Counted from the first letter of the stretch, positions 45,754 through 55,947 are shown. The stretch is DNA of 64,000 bases from Actinoplanes xinjiangensis (GCF_003148685.1 NZ_QGGR01000004.1:62001-126000), one strand, 5' to 3'. Notes: a model not told the origin generated them from the sequence alone. Made by a program: numbers and translations.

Positions 45754-45798
45754 GGTTGCCCCATCGGCAACCTGGACATCCGGCTTAGTCTGGGGATC

Positions 45799-47028
45799 AT
45801 GACGGCCGCCGACGCCCAGAGATGGGCAGCCGAGCCCGCCAAGGACAGCGGGTACGGACGTACCCCCTACCAGCGCGACCGGGCCCGGGTACTGCACTCC
45901 GCCGGGTTCCGCCGCCTGGCCGCCAAGACCCAGGTGCACACCGCCGGATCCGACGACTTCCTGCGGACCCGGCTCACCCACTCGCTGGAGGTCGCCCAGA
46001 TCTCCCGCGAGATGGGCGCCCGCCTCGGCTGCGACCCCGACATCGTCGACGTCGCCGGCCTCGCCCACGACCTCGGCCACCCGCCGTTCGGGCACAACGG
46101 CGAAGCCGCCCTCGACCTGGTCGCCGAACCGTGCGGCGGCTTCGAGGGCAACGCGCAGACCCTGCGGGTGATCACCCGCCTGGAGGCGAAGGTCCCCGGC
46201 GCCGGCCTCAACCTGACCCGCGCCACCCTCGACGCCTGCTCCAAATACCCCTGGTTCCGCAGACCCGGCTACCGCAAGTTCGGCGTCTACGCCGACGACC
46301 GGCCGGTCTTCACCTGGCTCCGCGACGGCCGCGACGACGAACGCCGCTGCCTGGAGGCGCAGGTGATGGACTGGGCCGACGACGTCGCCTACTCGGTGCA
46401 CGACGTCGAGGACGGCGTGCACGGCGGCTACATCGGGCTGCGGGACCTGATCGACGACGCGGGCGAACGGGCCGCCCTCTGCGCCGACGTGGCCGCCACC
46501 TACTCCGACGAGAGTCTCGACGCCCTGAGCGCCGCACTCGACCTGCTGCTGTCCGACCCGGCCGTCAGCGGGGTCGCCGGATACGACGGCGGCTACGACT
46601 CCCTGATCGCCCTCAAACGGATGACCAGTGTGCTCACCGGCCGGTTCGTCGCCTCCGCGGTCGGCGCCACCCAGAGCCGCTACGGCACCGAGCCGCTGCG
46701 CCGCTACGCCGCCGACCTGATCGTTCCGCGTACCGTCCGCAACCAGTGCGCGCTGCTCAAGGGCATGGCGCTGCGCTACGTGATGCGATCCCGGGCGGCC
46801 GAGCGGTGGTACCAGCAGCAGCGGACCATCCTCGTGGAGCTGGTGGAGGCGCTGACCCGTACCCCGGAGAGGCTGGATCCGCTCTTCCGGCCGCTGCACG
46901 CGGCGGCCCCCGACGACGCCGCCGCGCTACGGGTGGTGATCGACCAGGTCGCGTCCCTGACCGACCACGCCGCGGTGGCCTGGCATTCCTCGATCACCGG
47001 GACACGGCGGGACCCTGCTGGCGGGTGA
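45799..47028 (+). CDS. dgt: dGTPase-family HD phosphohydrolase (Dgt)
   Basis: 409-residue deoxynucleotide triphosphohydrolase that yields deoxynucleoside and triphosphate. HD motif residues are in [10 protein letters not shown] (His), [14 protein letters not shown] (His-Asp) and [13 protein letters not shown] (Asp). ATG at 45799, divergent from the chemoreceptor. Next to dnaG, as in most actinomycetes. Confidence 0.95.
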   Translation: MTAADAQRWAAEPAKDSGYGRTPYQRDRARVLHSAGFRRLAAKTQVHTAGSDDFLRTRLTHSLEVAQISREMGARLGCDPDIVDVAGLAHDLGHPPFGHNGEAALDLVAEPCGGFEGNAQTLRVITRLEAKVPGAGLNLTRATLDACSKYPWFRRPGYRKFGVYADDRPVFTWLRDGRDDERRCLEAQVMDWADDVAYSVHDVEDGVHGGYIGLRDLIDDAGERAALCADVAATYSDESLDALSAALDLLLSDPAVSGVAGYDGGYDSLIALKRMTSVLTGRFVASAVGATQSRYGTEPLRRYAADLIVPRTVRNQCALLKGMALRYVMRSRAAERWYQQQRTILVELVEALTRTPERLDPLFRPLHAAAPDDAAALRVVIDQVASLTDHAAVAWHSSITGTRRDPAGG

Positions 47029-47055
47029 CCGGCCGGGCGAGGCAGGATGTATGCC

Positions 47056-49890
47056 GTGGCGGGCAGGGTCAAGGACGAGGACATCGCACTGGTCCGCGAC
47101 CGGACCTCGATCGTGGACGTGATCAGCGAGACGGTCACACTGCGGTCGGCGGGCGGCGGCAATCTGAAGGGGCTGTGCCCCTTCCATGACGAGAAGACAC
47201 CATCCTTCAACGTCTCACCAGCCCGGAATGTGTATTTCTGCCTGGCGGGCGAGACGCGGGTCATCACCGATCAGGGCATCCGGGAGATCCGTGATCTCGC
47301 GGGCGGGCGGCATCGCGTCATCACGACCCACGGACGCTTCGTGGAGGCGCCGTTCCGGTCGTTCGGCGAACAGCCGCTACTGCACCTGAAGCTGTCGCGG
47401 AACGGGCAGAAGAAGACGGTCCGGGCCACCGGCAACCACCGGTGGTTCATTCGAGGGCGTACGGGTGACAAGCGCATCGAGCGCACCACCGCCGACCTCC
47501 GGCCGGGCGATCGGCTGGCTCACGTGTTCCCGCGCGCGCTGGCGACCCGTGACGGCGGGCACACCCTCTCCCCGTCGCCGTTCGGCATCTCCCGCGGCAT
47601 CGTCTTCGGTGACGGCACGTTGCTCGATCGTGGCAGCATCGCGATCCTGTACGGCAACAAGGACAAGGAACTACTGAAGTGGTTCCCGCTCAACGACACC
47701 TATGTCAGCGACGGCCGGATCACGGTCACGGACATGCCGGCGTATTTCAAGACCGACCTGCCGCCGCTCACCGAGTCGCTCTCGTATCTGTTCGGCTGGT
47801 TGGCCGGCTACTTCGCGGCCGACGGTGACGTGGCGGCCGACGGCTGCATCGCACTGGATTCCGCACACCGTGAGCACCTGGAGTACGTCCGCGACGTGTG
47901 CACCCGGATCGGGATCGGGACGTACGGCATCAGGGAGTACGTGCCAACCGGATTCCCGGACGCGCAGCGGCCGAACGGGGAGAAGGGCTGCACCACCCCG
48001 ATCTACCGGCTCACTCTCATGGGCGGGGACATCCCCGAGGACTTCTTCCTGATCGGCGCGCACCGGGACCGCTTCGTGGCGGCCGGTAAGAAGCACGAGC
48101 GCCGGGGCTGGGTCGTCGAGGCGATCGAGGACCACGGCGAGGTCGAGGAGGTCTTCTGCCCGGTCGTCGACGGCACACATGCCTTCGTCCTCGAAGACAA
48201 CATCCTCACCGGCAACTGCCATGGCTGTGGCCAGGGTGGGGACGCGATCAAGTTCCTGATGGACGCGGAGCACCTGTCGTTCATCGAGTCGCTCGAGCGG
48301 CTGGCCGGCAAGGCCGGGCTCCAGCTGCGCTACGACACCGAGACCGGTGCCGCGCCGGCGCCGCGGCCGCAGGCCGGGCAGAAGCAGCGGCTGATCGCGG
48401 CGCACGCCGCGGCCGTCGACTTCTACCGTGACCAGCTCGGCTCGCCGGGCGCGCGCAAGGCCCGCGAGTTCCTCGCCGAGCGTGGCTTCGGGCGCGATGC
48501 CGCGGAGAAGTACTGGTGCGGGTTCGCCCCGGACAGCTGGGACGCACTGAGCAAGCATCTGCGGCTGAAGGGCTTCACGGCGGAGGAGCTGACCGCCGCC
48601 GGGCTGTCCAAAGCGGCCCGTTCGGGGTCGCTGATCGACCGGTTCCGGCGCCGGCTGCTCTGGCCGATCCGGGATCTGAGCGGTGACGTGATCGGGTTCG
48701 GCGCGCGGAAGCTGTTCGACGACGACGACGGCCCCAAATACCTGAACACGCCGGAGTCGCCGATCTACAAGAAGTCGCACGTGCTCTACGGCATCGACCA
48801 CGCGAAACGGGAGATCGCCAAGCGCGGGCGGGCGGTCATCGTCGAGGGGTATACCGACGTGATGGCCTGTCACGAGGCGGGCGAGCCGACCGCGGTGGCG
48901 ACGTGCGGCACGGCGTTCGGCGTCGACCACATCCAGGTGCTGCGGCGGCTGCTGATGGACAGCGACAGCTTCACCGGCGAGATCATCTACACCTTCGACG
49001 GCGACGCGGCCGGGCAGAAGGCGGCGCTGCGGGCCTTCGAGGAGGATCAGCGCTTCGTGGGGCGTACCTTCATCGCCGTCTCCCCGGACAACATGGACCC
49101 CTGTGAGCTGCGGCTGGCCCGCGGTGATCTGGCGGTCCGCGACATGATCGCGGGCCGTGAGCCGCTCGTCGACTTCGCGCTGCGGCAGACCATCGCGCGG
49201 TTCGATCTCGACACGGTGGAGGGCCGGGTCGAGGCGATGCGGCGTGCCGCGCCGCTGGTCGCCAAGATCAAGGACAGGGAGAAGCGGCCGGAGTACGCGC
49301 GGAAGCTCGCCGGCGACCTCGGGATGGACCTCGACCCCGTGCAGCGGGCGGTGAACAATGCGCTGCGTGGCGAGGCCGCCGAGCAGCAGCGCGTCCCCCG
49401 GCCGCAGGCGGTCGCGGATTCGCCGCAGCGGCGGGTCGAGCGGGAGGCGCTGAAGCTGGCGCTCCAGGAGCCGGTGCTGGCCGGGCCGATGTTCGACGCG
49501 GTCGGCCCGGAGAACTACGGCGACCAGGTGCTCCAGTCGGTGCGTGAGGCGGTCGCCCAGGCGGGCGGGGTGTCCTCGGCGACCGGCGGTGTGGTGTGGA
49601 TCGAGAAGGTCCGCGACGCGTGCACCGACATGGGCGGGCAGATGCTGGTCGGGGAGCTGGCGGTGGAGCCGCTCTACGTCGACGGGGCGGTCGATCCGCG
49701 CTATGTGCAGATCACTCTGGCCCGGTTGCAGGGCGGCGCGCTGGCCACCCGCATCCGGGACCTGAAGTCCAGGGTCCAGCGGCTGAACCCGGTGGCCCAC
49801 AAGGATCAGTACCTGGCTCTGGCCGGGGAGCTCTTCTCACTCGAACAGCAGGCTCGGGCCCTGCGCGAGCAGGCGGCAGGTGAACTGTGA
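47056..49890 (+). CDS. dnaG: DNA primase DnaG, interrupted by an intein
   Basis: Synthesises RNA primers for the lagging strand. The reading frame is about 944 residues because a 326-residue intein (47239-48216) splits the N-terminal CHC2 zinc finger: CPFH precedes it and CHGC follows. After splicing the protein is about 620 residues, normal for DnaG. The TOPRIM domain has IVEGYTDVMA and TFDGDAAGQKA. GTG 47056 (VAGRVKDEDIALV) matches family starts; ATG 47047 adds three residues. The C-terminal helicase-binding domain is present. Confidence 0.96.
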   Translation: MAGRVKDEDIALVRDRTSIVDVISETVTLRSAGGGNLKGLCPFHDEKTPSFNVSPARNVYFCLAGETRVITDQGIREIRDLAGGRHRVITTHGRFVEAPFRSFGEQPLLHLKLSRNGQKKTVRATGNHRWFIRGRTGDKRIERTTADLRPGDRLAHVFPRALATRDGGHTLSPSPFGISRGIVFGDGTLLDRGSIAILYGNKDKELLKWFPLNDTYVSDGRITVTDMPAYFKTDLPPLTESLSYLFGWLAGYFAADGDVAADGCIALDSAHREHLEYVRDVCTRIGIGTYGIREYVPTGFPDAQRPNGEKGCTTPIYRLTLMGGDIPEDFFLIGAHRDRFVAAGKKHERRGWVVEAIEDHGEVEEVFCPVVDGTHAFVLEDNILTGNCHGCGQGGDAIKFLMDAEHLSFIESLERLAGKAGLQLRYDTETGAAPAPRPQAGQKQRLIAAHAAAVDFYRDQLGSPGARKAREFLAERGFGRDAAEKYWCGFAPDSWDALSKHLRLKGFTAEELTAAGLSKAARSGSLIDRFRRRLLWPIRDLSGDVIGFGARKLFDDDDGPKYLNTPESPIYKKSHVLYGIDHAKREIAKRGRAVIVEGYTDVMACHEAGEPTAVATCGTAFGVDHIQVLRRLLMDSDSFTGEIIYTFDGDAAGQKAALRAFEEDQRFVGRTFIAVSPDNMDPCELRLARGDLAVRDMIAGREPLVDFALRQTIARFDLDTVEGRVEAMRRAAPLVAKIKDREKRPEYARKLAGDLGMDLDPVQRAVNNALRGEAAEQQRVPRPQAVADSPQRRVEREALKLALQEPVLAGPMFDAVGPENYGDQVLQSVREAVAQAGGVSSATGGVVWIEKVRDACTDMGGQMLVGELAVEPLYVDGAVDPRYVQITLARLQGGALATRIRDLKSRVQRLNPVAHKDQYLALAGELFSLEQQARALREQAAGEL
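47239..48216 (+). mobile_element. Intein with LAGLIDADG-type endonuclease in DnaG zinc finger
   Basis: 326-residue in-frame insert. Starts with Cys1 (block A CLAGETRVIT) just after YF, has block B TVRATGNHRWF, and ends with block F/G VDGTHAFVLEDNILTGN before extein Cys. Two endonuclease dodecapeptide-like motifs are seen: RGIVFGDGT and LFGWLAGYFAADGDV. The residue before the terminal Asn is Gly, not the usual His. Insertion is between the two halves of the zinc site, and the +1 Cys is itself a zinc ligand. Both LAGLIDADG acidic residues are kept, so homing activity is possible. Confidence 0.94.
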
Positions 49891-50417
49891 GGCTTTTCCG
49901 ACGACGTCCCTCGTTGCCGGCCGGATCCCGGCCCCCGCTCGTGGCGGAGGAGCGGGTGGTGGCCTGGTGCCGGGTCGCCGAGTCGCCGGAGGACGTGGTG
50001 GTCGCCACCAACTACGGGATCTGGCTGCCGTCGGCGGTGGAGCGGCTGGGCTGGCACGAGATCCACAAGGCGGCCTGGTCCGGGCGGGAGCTGCGGATCA
50101 CGCCGGCCGAGGTGGCCGTCGAGCGGGACGGCTACACCGTGCTGGTGGACGGGCCGGCGGTGTCGTTCCTGCTGCTGGAGCCGGGGGAGTTGCCCGATGA
50201 GGTGCGGGCGCGGGTGACCCGGTCGGTGGGGTACACGTCGCATCACACGCTGCCGGAGGGCTCGGTCCGGGTGGTGGGCCGGCGGGTCAGCGGGCGCAAC
50301 GGGCTGAGCTGGGCGGTCCGCTACGACTCGGGTACGCCGGTGGAGTCCGGCGAGGTGGTCGAGGCGACCGACGAGCTGGTCGGGACGGCGCGGTCGGCCA
50401 CCGAGACCGTGGACTGA
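49887..50417 (+). CDS. Conserved hypothetical protein downstream of dnaG
   Basis: 176 residues, mostly beta strands, no signal peptide. Begins MRLFRRRPSLPAGSRPP, then AWCRVAESPEDVVVATNYGIW and WHEIHKAAWSGRELRI. It is a common actinobacterial neighbour of dnaG of unknown function. GTG start overlaps the dnaG stop by 4 bp. Confidence 0.75.
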   Translation: MRLFRRRPSLPAGSRPPLVAEERVVAWCRVAESPEDVVVATNYGIWLPSAVERLGWHEIHKAAWSGRELRITPAEVAVERDGYTVLVDGPAVSFLLLEPGELPDEVRARVTRSVGYTSHHTLPEGSVRVVGRRVSGRNGLSWAVRYDSGTPVESGEVVEATDELVGTARSATETVD

Positions 50418-50449
50418 GATCTGTCGTACCCCTTCCGTAGGGTCGGGGC

Positions 50450-51372
<923 letters not shown>

Positions 51373-51373
<1 letters not shown>

Positions 51374-52131
51374 TGATCCCGTCGGTCCACGTCCTGGAGT
51401 ATCACCTGGTCAACTACCGGCGGACCTGGCGGGCGAGTGTGTTCTCGTCGCTGGTGCTGCCCCTGCTCACGATGCTGGGGTTCGGCCTCGGTGTCGGGGG
51501 GTTCGTGACCGGCGGCGTCGACGGCGTCTCCTACCTGGAGTGGATGGTGCCGGGTCTGATCGCCAGCACCGCGGCGCAGGTGGCGGTCGCCGAGGCGACG
51601 TGGCCGGTGATGAGCTGCTTCACCTGGGTGAAGACGTATTTCGCGCAGGCCGCGGCGCCGCTGCGGATCGGTGACATCCTCGGTGGTCACCTGGCGTTCA
51701 TGCTGTTCCGGGTGGCGGTCAGTGCGGCGGCGTTCCTGCTGGTGGCGTTCGGGTTCGGTGCGCTGCGGTCGGGGTGGGCGGTGGCGGTGCTGCCGATCTC
51801 GCTGCTGCTCGGCGCGGCGCTCGTGGCGCCGGTGGCCGCCTACACGGCTTCGGTCTCGAGTGACAGTTATCTGGCCATTCTGATGCGGTTCGCGGTGCTG
51901 CCGATGTCGCTGTTCTCCGGGGTGTTCTTCCCGGTCGACTCGCTGCCCACGGTGCTGCGCTGGGTGGCGTGGGCGCTTCCGCTCTGGCACGGCGTCGACC
52001 TGAGCCGGGCCGCCACCCTGGGGCTGGATCCCGGTCCGGGAGCGGTCTGGCAGGTGCTCTATCTGCTGGCCTGGGCGGTGGGCGGCTGGTTCCTGGCATC
52101 CTGGCGCTATCGGCGACGGCTGGTGATCTGA
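51373..52131 (+). CDS. ABC-2 type permease
   Basis: 252-residue membrane protein, six predicted helices. Contains AAPLRIGDILGGHLAF and a FSGVFFPVDSLP loop typical of NodJ/ABC2 permeases. ATG shared one base with the ATPase stop. Partner of the ATPase and the next permease. Confidence 0.88.
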
Positions 52132-52132
52132 C

Positions 52133-52945
52133 GTGCTGACTCTCGTGTTGCCGCGGCGGCTGATGGCCCTGCCGGGGATGGGGCGGCGTTCGGCCGCGGT
52201 GGCCCGGCGCAACGTGGCCGCTCTCAAGACCGCCTACTGGCTGGTCATGATCGGCGGGCTGCTGGAGCCGGTGCTCTATCTGTTCTCGATCGGCGTCGGG
52301 GTGGGCGCGCTGATCGGGGAGATTCCGCTGCCGGGTGGCCGGGTGGTGGGCTACGCCGAGTTCGTGGCGCCGGCGATGCTCGCGTCGTCGGCGATGAGCG
52401 GCGCGCTGTCCGAGACCACCTTCAACTTCTTCGGCAAGATGAAATTCATGCGGCTGTACGACGGGATGCTCGCCACCCCGGTCCGGCCGATCGAGATCGC
52501 CCTGGGGGAGCTGGCGTGGGCGATGCTTCGCGGCAGCGTCTACTCGGCGGCGTTCCTGGTCCTGATGGTCGCGATGGATCTCACGACGCCGTTGCGGGCG
52601 CTGGCGGCCCTGCCGGCGAGCATCCTGGTCGGGTTCGCCTTCGGGGCGCTCGGCATGACGATCTCCACCCTGATCCGGGGCTGGCAGGATTTCGACATGA
52701 TCGGCGCCGGCATGTTCGTGCTGTTCCTCTTCTCCGGCACGTTCATCCCGGCCACCGCCTATCCCGACGTGCTGCGCTGGATCGTCGAGGTCACCCCGCT
52801 CTACCGCTCGGTCGACCTGATCCGCGGCATCACCCTGGGTTCGGCCGGCCCGGTGCAGGTGCTCGACGTCGTCTATCTGCTGGTGATGCTGGCCGGCGGC
52901 CTGTTCGTGGCTGGCCGCCGGATGGAGCGGCTGCTTTGCCGATGA
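52133..52945 (+). CDS. ABC-2 type permease (second subunit)
   Basis: 270-residue six-helix ABC2 permease. Motifs include YDGMLATPVRPIEIALGELAW and LFSGTFIPATAYPDVLRW, the NodJ-type signature. GTG at 52133, 1 bp after the previous stop. Probably heterodimerises with its neighbour. Confidence 0.88.
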   Translation: MLTLVLPRRLMALPGMGRRSAAVARRNVAALKTAYWLVMIGGLLEPVLYLFSIGVGVGALIGEIPLPGGRVVGYAEFVAPAMLASSAMSGALSETTFNFFGKMKFMRLYDGMLATPVRPIEIALGELAWAMLRGSVYSAAFLVLMVAMDLTTPLRALAALPASILVGFAFGALGMTISTLIRGWQDFDMIGAGMFVLFLFSGTFIPATAYPDVLRWIVEVTPLYRSVDLIRGITLGSAGPVQVLDVVYLLVMLAGGLFVAGRRMERLLCR

Positions 52946-53262
52946 CCGATGGTGACTCGGAAGGGACAATCCAACCCGGACGAGGTTAGGAGGCTGCTCC
53001 GGGGGGCAACAAAACCGCAGGTCGTCAGCGCACGTCGGGCCGGACCGGCTCGCCGCCTCGCGCGTCCGTCCCGGTCGCCGGTCCCGGTGCGCCGAAGGAC
53101 GGTCACCGTGGTGGCAGGTCGTCACGGTGCGCCGGTGAGGCTGTCGCTTCGGCTCGGTCGTCGTTCGGCCCTGCTGTTGCTGCGGTTCGTCGCTGCGGCC
53201 CGGCTGTCGCTGCGGTTGATCGTTGCTTCGGCCTGTCGCTACTGCCCGGAGGGAACTCTGCC
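52946..53262. other. Gene-free stretch before the YihY gene
   Basis: 317 bp with no convincing gene. A 105-codon frame at 52949-53266 is low-complexity and Arg-rich with no homology. Short imperfect repeats of GTCGCTGCGG-type words run from about 53145 to 53230. The YihY ribosome site GGAGGG is at the right end; its promoter must lie in this stretch but is not evident. Confidence 0.55.
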
Positions 53263-54384
53263 ATGAAACTTCGACACAAGGCTGACGAGCCGTCAACAGG
53301 GGCGGCCGGCAGCGATCGTTCCACCGATGAGGCGCGCCGCAAGGGGGAGTCCGACTACGACGTGGCCGCGGCGGCCACCGCGCGTACCGGTGAGGACCGC
53401 GACGTCGACCTTGCCGCGCCGAGTCCCGACGCCGGGCCGGACAGCCCCGCCCAGCTGAAGGGCAAAGGGATCTTCGCCGCCCTGAAACGGACCTTCAAGC
53501 AGTTCTCCGAGGACAACATCTCGGACTGGGCGGCGGCGCTCACCTACTACGGCGTCCTGTCGATCTTCCCCGCCGCCGTGGTGCTGGTGTCGCTGCTGGG
53601 CATGCTCGGCAACGACGGGCAGAAGACGGTGACCGACGCGGTCAACGACCTCACGCCGAACGCGCAGTTGCGCAGTCTCGTCGACACCGTTCTCACCCAG
53701 GTGGGTGACTCGGGGGCGGCCGGGTTCGCCGCGATCATCGGTCTGGTGGTCGCCTTCTGGTCGGCATCCGGTTACGTGGCCGCGTTCATGCGTGCCTCGA
53801 ACGCCGTCTACGACGTGCCCGAGGGCCGCCCGATCTGGAAGACCCTGCCGATCCGGGTCGGTGTCACCGCCGTCATCGGCATGATGCTGATCGCCTCCGC
53901 CGCCATCGTGATCTTCACGGGCGAGCTGTCGCGGGTCGTCGGCGAGCGGCTCGGCTTCGGCGGCGTCGCCGTCACGACGTGGAACATCGCCAAGTGGCCG
54001 GTTCTGGTCGTCCTCGTCAGCCTGATGTTCGCCCTGCTCTACTGGGCCTCCCCGAACGCCAAGACCGGTGGCTTCCGCTGGATCACCCCGGGCGGGATCT
54101 TCGCGGTGGTGCTGTGGGTGGCCGCGTCCGGTGCGTTCGCCTTCTACCTGGCCAACTTCGCCAGCTACGACAAGACGTACGGCACGCTGGCCGGTGTCAT
54201 CGCCTTCCTGGTGTGGCTGTGGATCTCCAACATGGCGATCCTGCTCGGCGCCGAGCTCGACGCCGAACTCGAACGGGGTCGTGCCATCGCGGCCGGCCAC
54301 CCGGCCGACGACGAGCCGTTCCTGGAGCTGCGTGACACCCGCAAGCTCAAGAAGGGCAGCGAGCACGGGCTGAGCCAGAACTGA
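53263..54384 (+). CDS. YihY/BrkB-family membrane protein
   Basis: 373-residue inner-membrane protein, formerly called RNase BN but now of unknown role. An acidic, disordered N-terminus (1-65) precedes FSEDNISDWAAALTYYGVLS and about six helices. GGFRWITPGGIF and SYDKTYGTLAGV are family signatures. ATG at 53263 with GGAGGG upstream. Followed by a strong terminator. Confidence 0.92.
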   Translation: MKLRHKADEPSTGAAGSDRSTDEARRKGESDYDVAAAATARTGEDRDVDLAAPSPDAGPDSPAQLKGKGIFAALKRTFKQFSEDNISDWAAALTYYGVLSIFPAAVVLVSLLGMLGNDGQKTVTDAVNDLTPNAQLRSLVDTVLTQVGDSGAAGFAAIIGLVVAFWSASGYVAAFMRASNAVYDVPEGRPIWKTLPIRVGVTAVIGMMLIASAAIVIFTGELSRVVGERLGFGGVAVTTWNIAKWPVLVVLVSLMFALLYWASPNAKTGGFRWITPGGIFAVVLWVAASGAFAFYLANFASYDKTYGTLAGVIAFLVWLWISNMAILLGAELDAELERGRAIAAGHPADDEPFLELRDTRKLKKGSEHGLSQN

Positions 54385-54399
54385 CCCGTCGACTCCCAC

Positions 54400-54427
54400 C
54401 GAGGCCCGGCGAACGCGCCGGGCCTCG
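54400..54427. terminator. Terminator hairpin after the YihY gene
   Basis: Perfect 12-bp stem CGAGGCCCGGCG (54400-54411) with 54416-54427 and a 4-nt loop, 16 bp past the stop codon. Confidence 0.8.
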
Positions 54428-54839
54428 ATGCTGCCCGGGGTGTGGCGAGAGTGCGCGCCCGTGAGGCTCGCCGAGCCTCCGGAGTCCATGGCGGTGCCGA
54501 CGATCAGGGGCTGCGGACCGGTGCGGATGCGCGGGGCGTGTTCACGTGCATTCGCACGGTGGGGTATTGGCACGGCGCATACGCACGCGCAGCCGAACAT
54601 TGCATGTCCGTTTGTGCGAAATATGAACATCCGGACTGTCCGGCTGTGCCTCTTCGGGACGGTCCGGCGAACGCTACCCGCTGGTCACCCCCGGCGGACG
54701 CATCCGCATGCTTCAATTAATGCGGCTGCTTTCGATCATGTTCGCGCTGGTCGTTGCATCGCACGGGGGGTGCGCCGGTGATCCGCTGCGCGGCTCAGGC
54801 TCGTACCCGAGGGCAGGCATTCCACGGATGGAGGCGCCG
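54428..54839. other. Gene-free regulatory-looking stretch
   Basis: 412 bp, less GC-rich than its neighbours. It contains several symmetric words: a 13-bp palindrome CCGGACTGTCCGG at 54631-54643, a CCGCAT/ATGCGG pair at 54704-54725, and the word CACGTGCATTCGCACG at 54543-54558, whose exact complement lies inside the Cys-rich peptide gene at 54913-54928. Small ORFs here have no support. It probably carries the promoter and operators of the peptide/EboE-like unit. Confidence 0.5.
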
Positions 54840-54965
54840 ATGACAACTCGGCGGCACGAGATCAGCCGATCAGGTACGGACTCCGACATGGTCCATACTG
54901 GAGCCGTAAGCGCGTGCGAATGCACGTGCACCTGCACGGGTGAACTCGTCCGGGGAGGATTTTGA
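54840..54965 (+). CDS. 41-residue Cys-rich peptide, candidate RiPP precursor or leader peptide
   Basis: Short ORF with a good GGAGG ribosome site 5 bp before ATG 54840. The N-terminal 24 residues (MTTRRHEISRSGTDSDM...) are polar and leader-like. The C-terminal part is SACECTCTCTGELVRGGF, with four Cys in a C-x-C-x-C-x-C row. Its stop overlaps the ATG of the EboE-like gene (TGATG), so translation is coupled and the next ribosome site lies within its own end. No signal peptide. Alternatives: a metal-binding peptide or a Cys-responsive attenuator ORF. No homologue is recalled. Confidence 0.6.
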   Translation: MTTRRHEISRSGTDSDMVHTGAVSACECTCTCTGELVRGGF

Positions 54966-55864
54966 TGCGGCTTCGACATCCCTCCGGCCGGATCGTGCAC
55001 CTCAGCTGCGGCATCAGCCTAGACCACGCGGAGGACGTCTCCACCGCGATCGACCGGCTCGACACGGCCGACGCGGCACTGCGCGGGCACTTCGGGACCG
55101 GCGCCCTCACCGTGGCACTCCGACTGCCGTACCGGCTGGCTGCCGTCCTCGCCGGCGACGGACGCGCCCGCACCCGGCTGCGTGCCGAACTCGACGCCCG
55201 TGGGCTCGAGGTCGTCACGTTGAGCGGCGCGCCGCATCACGAGGGCGGCGCCGCCGGTCCGGCCGACTGGAGTGACCCGGCCCGCGTCCGGCACACCCTC
55301 GATCTGGCCCGGGTCCTCGTCGACCTGCTCCCGTTCGAGGAGGTCCGCGGAGCGATAGCCACCGGCGGGCTGGGGCGCTCCGGCGAGTGGGACGAGGCGC
55401 GGCAGAAGGCCGGTGCCCGGCACCTGTCCCGGCTCTCCGGTGGCCTCGCCGACCTCGCCTGGCGGGTCGGGCGCGCGGTCCGTGCCGGTTTCCAGCCCGG
55501 CCCCGGCGAGGTGCTCGACAGCCCGGAACAGACCGTCGCCGCGCTCAGCCGTATCGACAAGGACCGGCTGGGCATCTGCCTCGACCTGGCCACCGTGCTG
55601 CGGGACTGGCCCGGCCCGGAAGCCGGCATCGACCGGATCACCGATGCCGGCCTGTCCGTCATCTCCGCCCGGATCAGTGACCCCGCGGCCGCCTGGCAGC
55701 CCGTCCTGCGACACCTGCTCGCCGCCGACACCGCGCGCACCGAGTACGTGGACGTCGACGTCATCGGCACCGACGAGCAGCGGGGCGCGGCTCTCGCGTA
55801 CGTCCTGGACGAACTGACCACTCTCGGTCTGGTGCCCGAGCAGCAGCCCTGCACCGCGCCCTGA
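54965..55864 (+). CDS. EboE-like TIM-barrel protein
   Basis: 299-residue protein resembling the EboE 'metabolite traffic' family of the xylose-isomerase/AP-endonuclease-2 TIM barrels: RLRAELDARGLEVVTLSG, DPARVRHTLDLARVLVDLLP and GICLDLATVL. From memory, EboE proteins are nearer 390 residues and have CLDTCH and PEPGC metal or active-site motifs; here these read CLDLAT and PGPGEV, so catalysis may be lost. ATG at 54965 with GGGGAGGA upstream. No other ebo genes are nearby. It may act on or bind the coupled Cys-rich peptide. Confidence 0.72.
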   Translation: MRLRHPSGRIVHLSCGISLDHAEDVSTAIDRLDTADAALRGHFGTGALTVALRLPYRLAAVLAGDGRARTRLRAELDARGLEVVTLSGAPHHEGGAAGPADWSDPARVRHTLDLARVLVDLLPFEEVRGAIATGGLGRSGEWDEARQKAGARHLSRLSGGLADLAWRVGRAVRAGFQPGPGEVLDSPEQTVAALSRIDKDRLGICLDLATVLRDWPGPEAGIDRITDAGLSVISARISDPAAAWQPVLRHLLAADTARTEYVDVDVIGTDEQRGAALAYVLDELTTLGLVPEQQPCTAP

Positions 55865-55903
55865 CGGCGGCGCAGCCGCCGCGAACCCGGCCCGGACATG
55901 CCT

Positions 55904-55934
55904 CGGCGCCGCTCCCGTCGGGGAAGCGGCGCCG
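55904..55934. terminator. Bidirectional terminator hairpin
   Basis: 10-bp stem CGGCGCCGCT (55904-55913) with 55925-55934 and extra CCC/GGG pairs inside the loop, between the convergent EboE-like and YtxH-like genes. A smaller CGGCGGC/GCCGCCG hairpin lies at about 55865. Confidence 0.65.
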
Positions 55935-55947
55935 TGGTGAACCGGCC

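Noticed and set aside
45754..46899. Upstream in-frame extension of the chemoreceptor to over 900 residues
   Set aside because: The extension runs antisense through dgt and shows no receptor features; GTG 45753 has a ribosome site and the first transmembrane helix.
54504..54716. Minus-strand Cys-containing frame (CACVCA) in the gene-free stretch
   Set aside because: It resembles the CECTC peptide superficially, but has no ribosome site and is explained by CG-alternating DNA and the inverted repeat.
54708..54839. Longer start for the Cys-rich peptide (MLQLMRLLSIM...)
   Set aside because: No ribosome site at 54708, while ATG 54840 has GGAGG at ideal spacing; the hydrophobic run could look like a signal peptide but is not supported.
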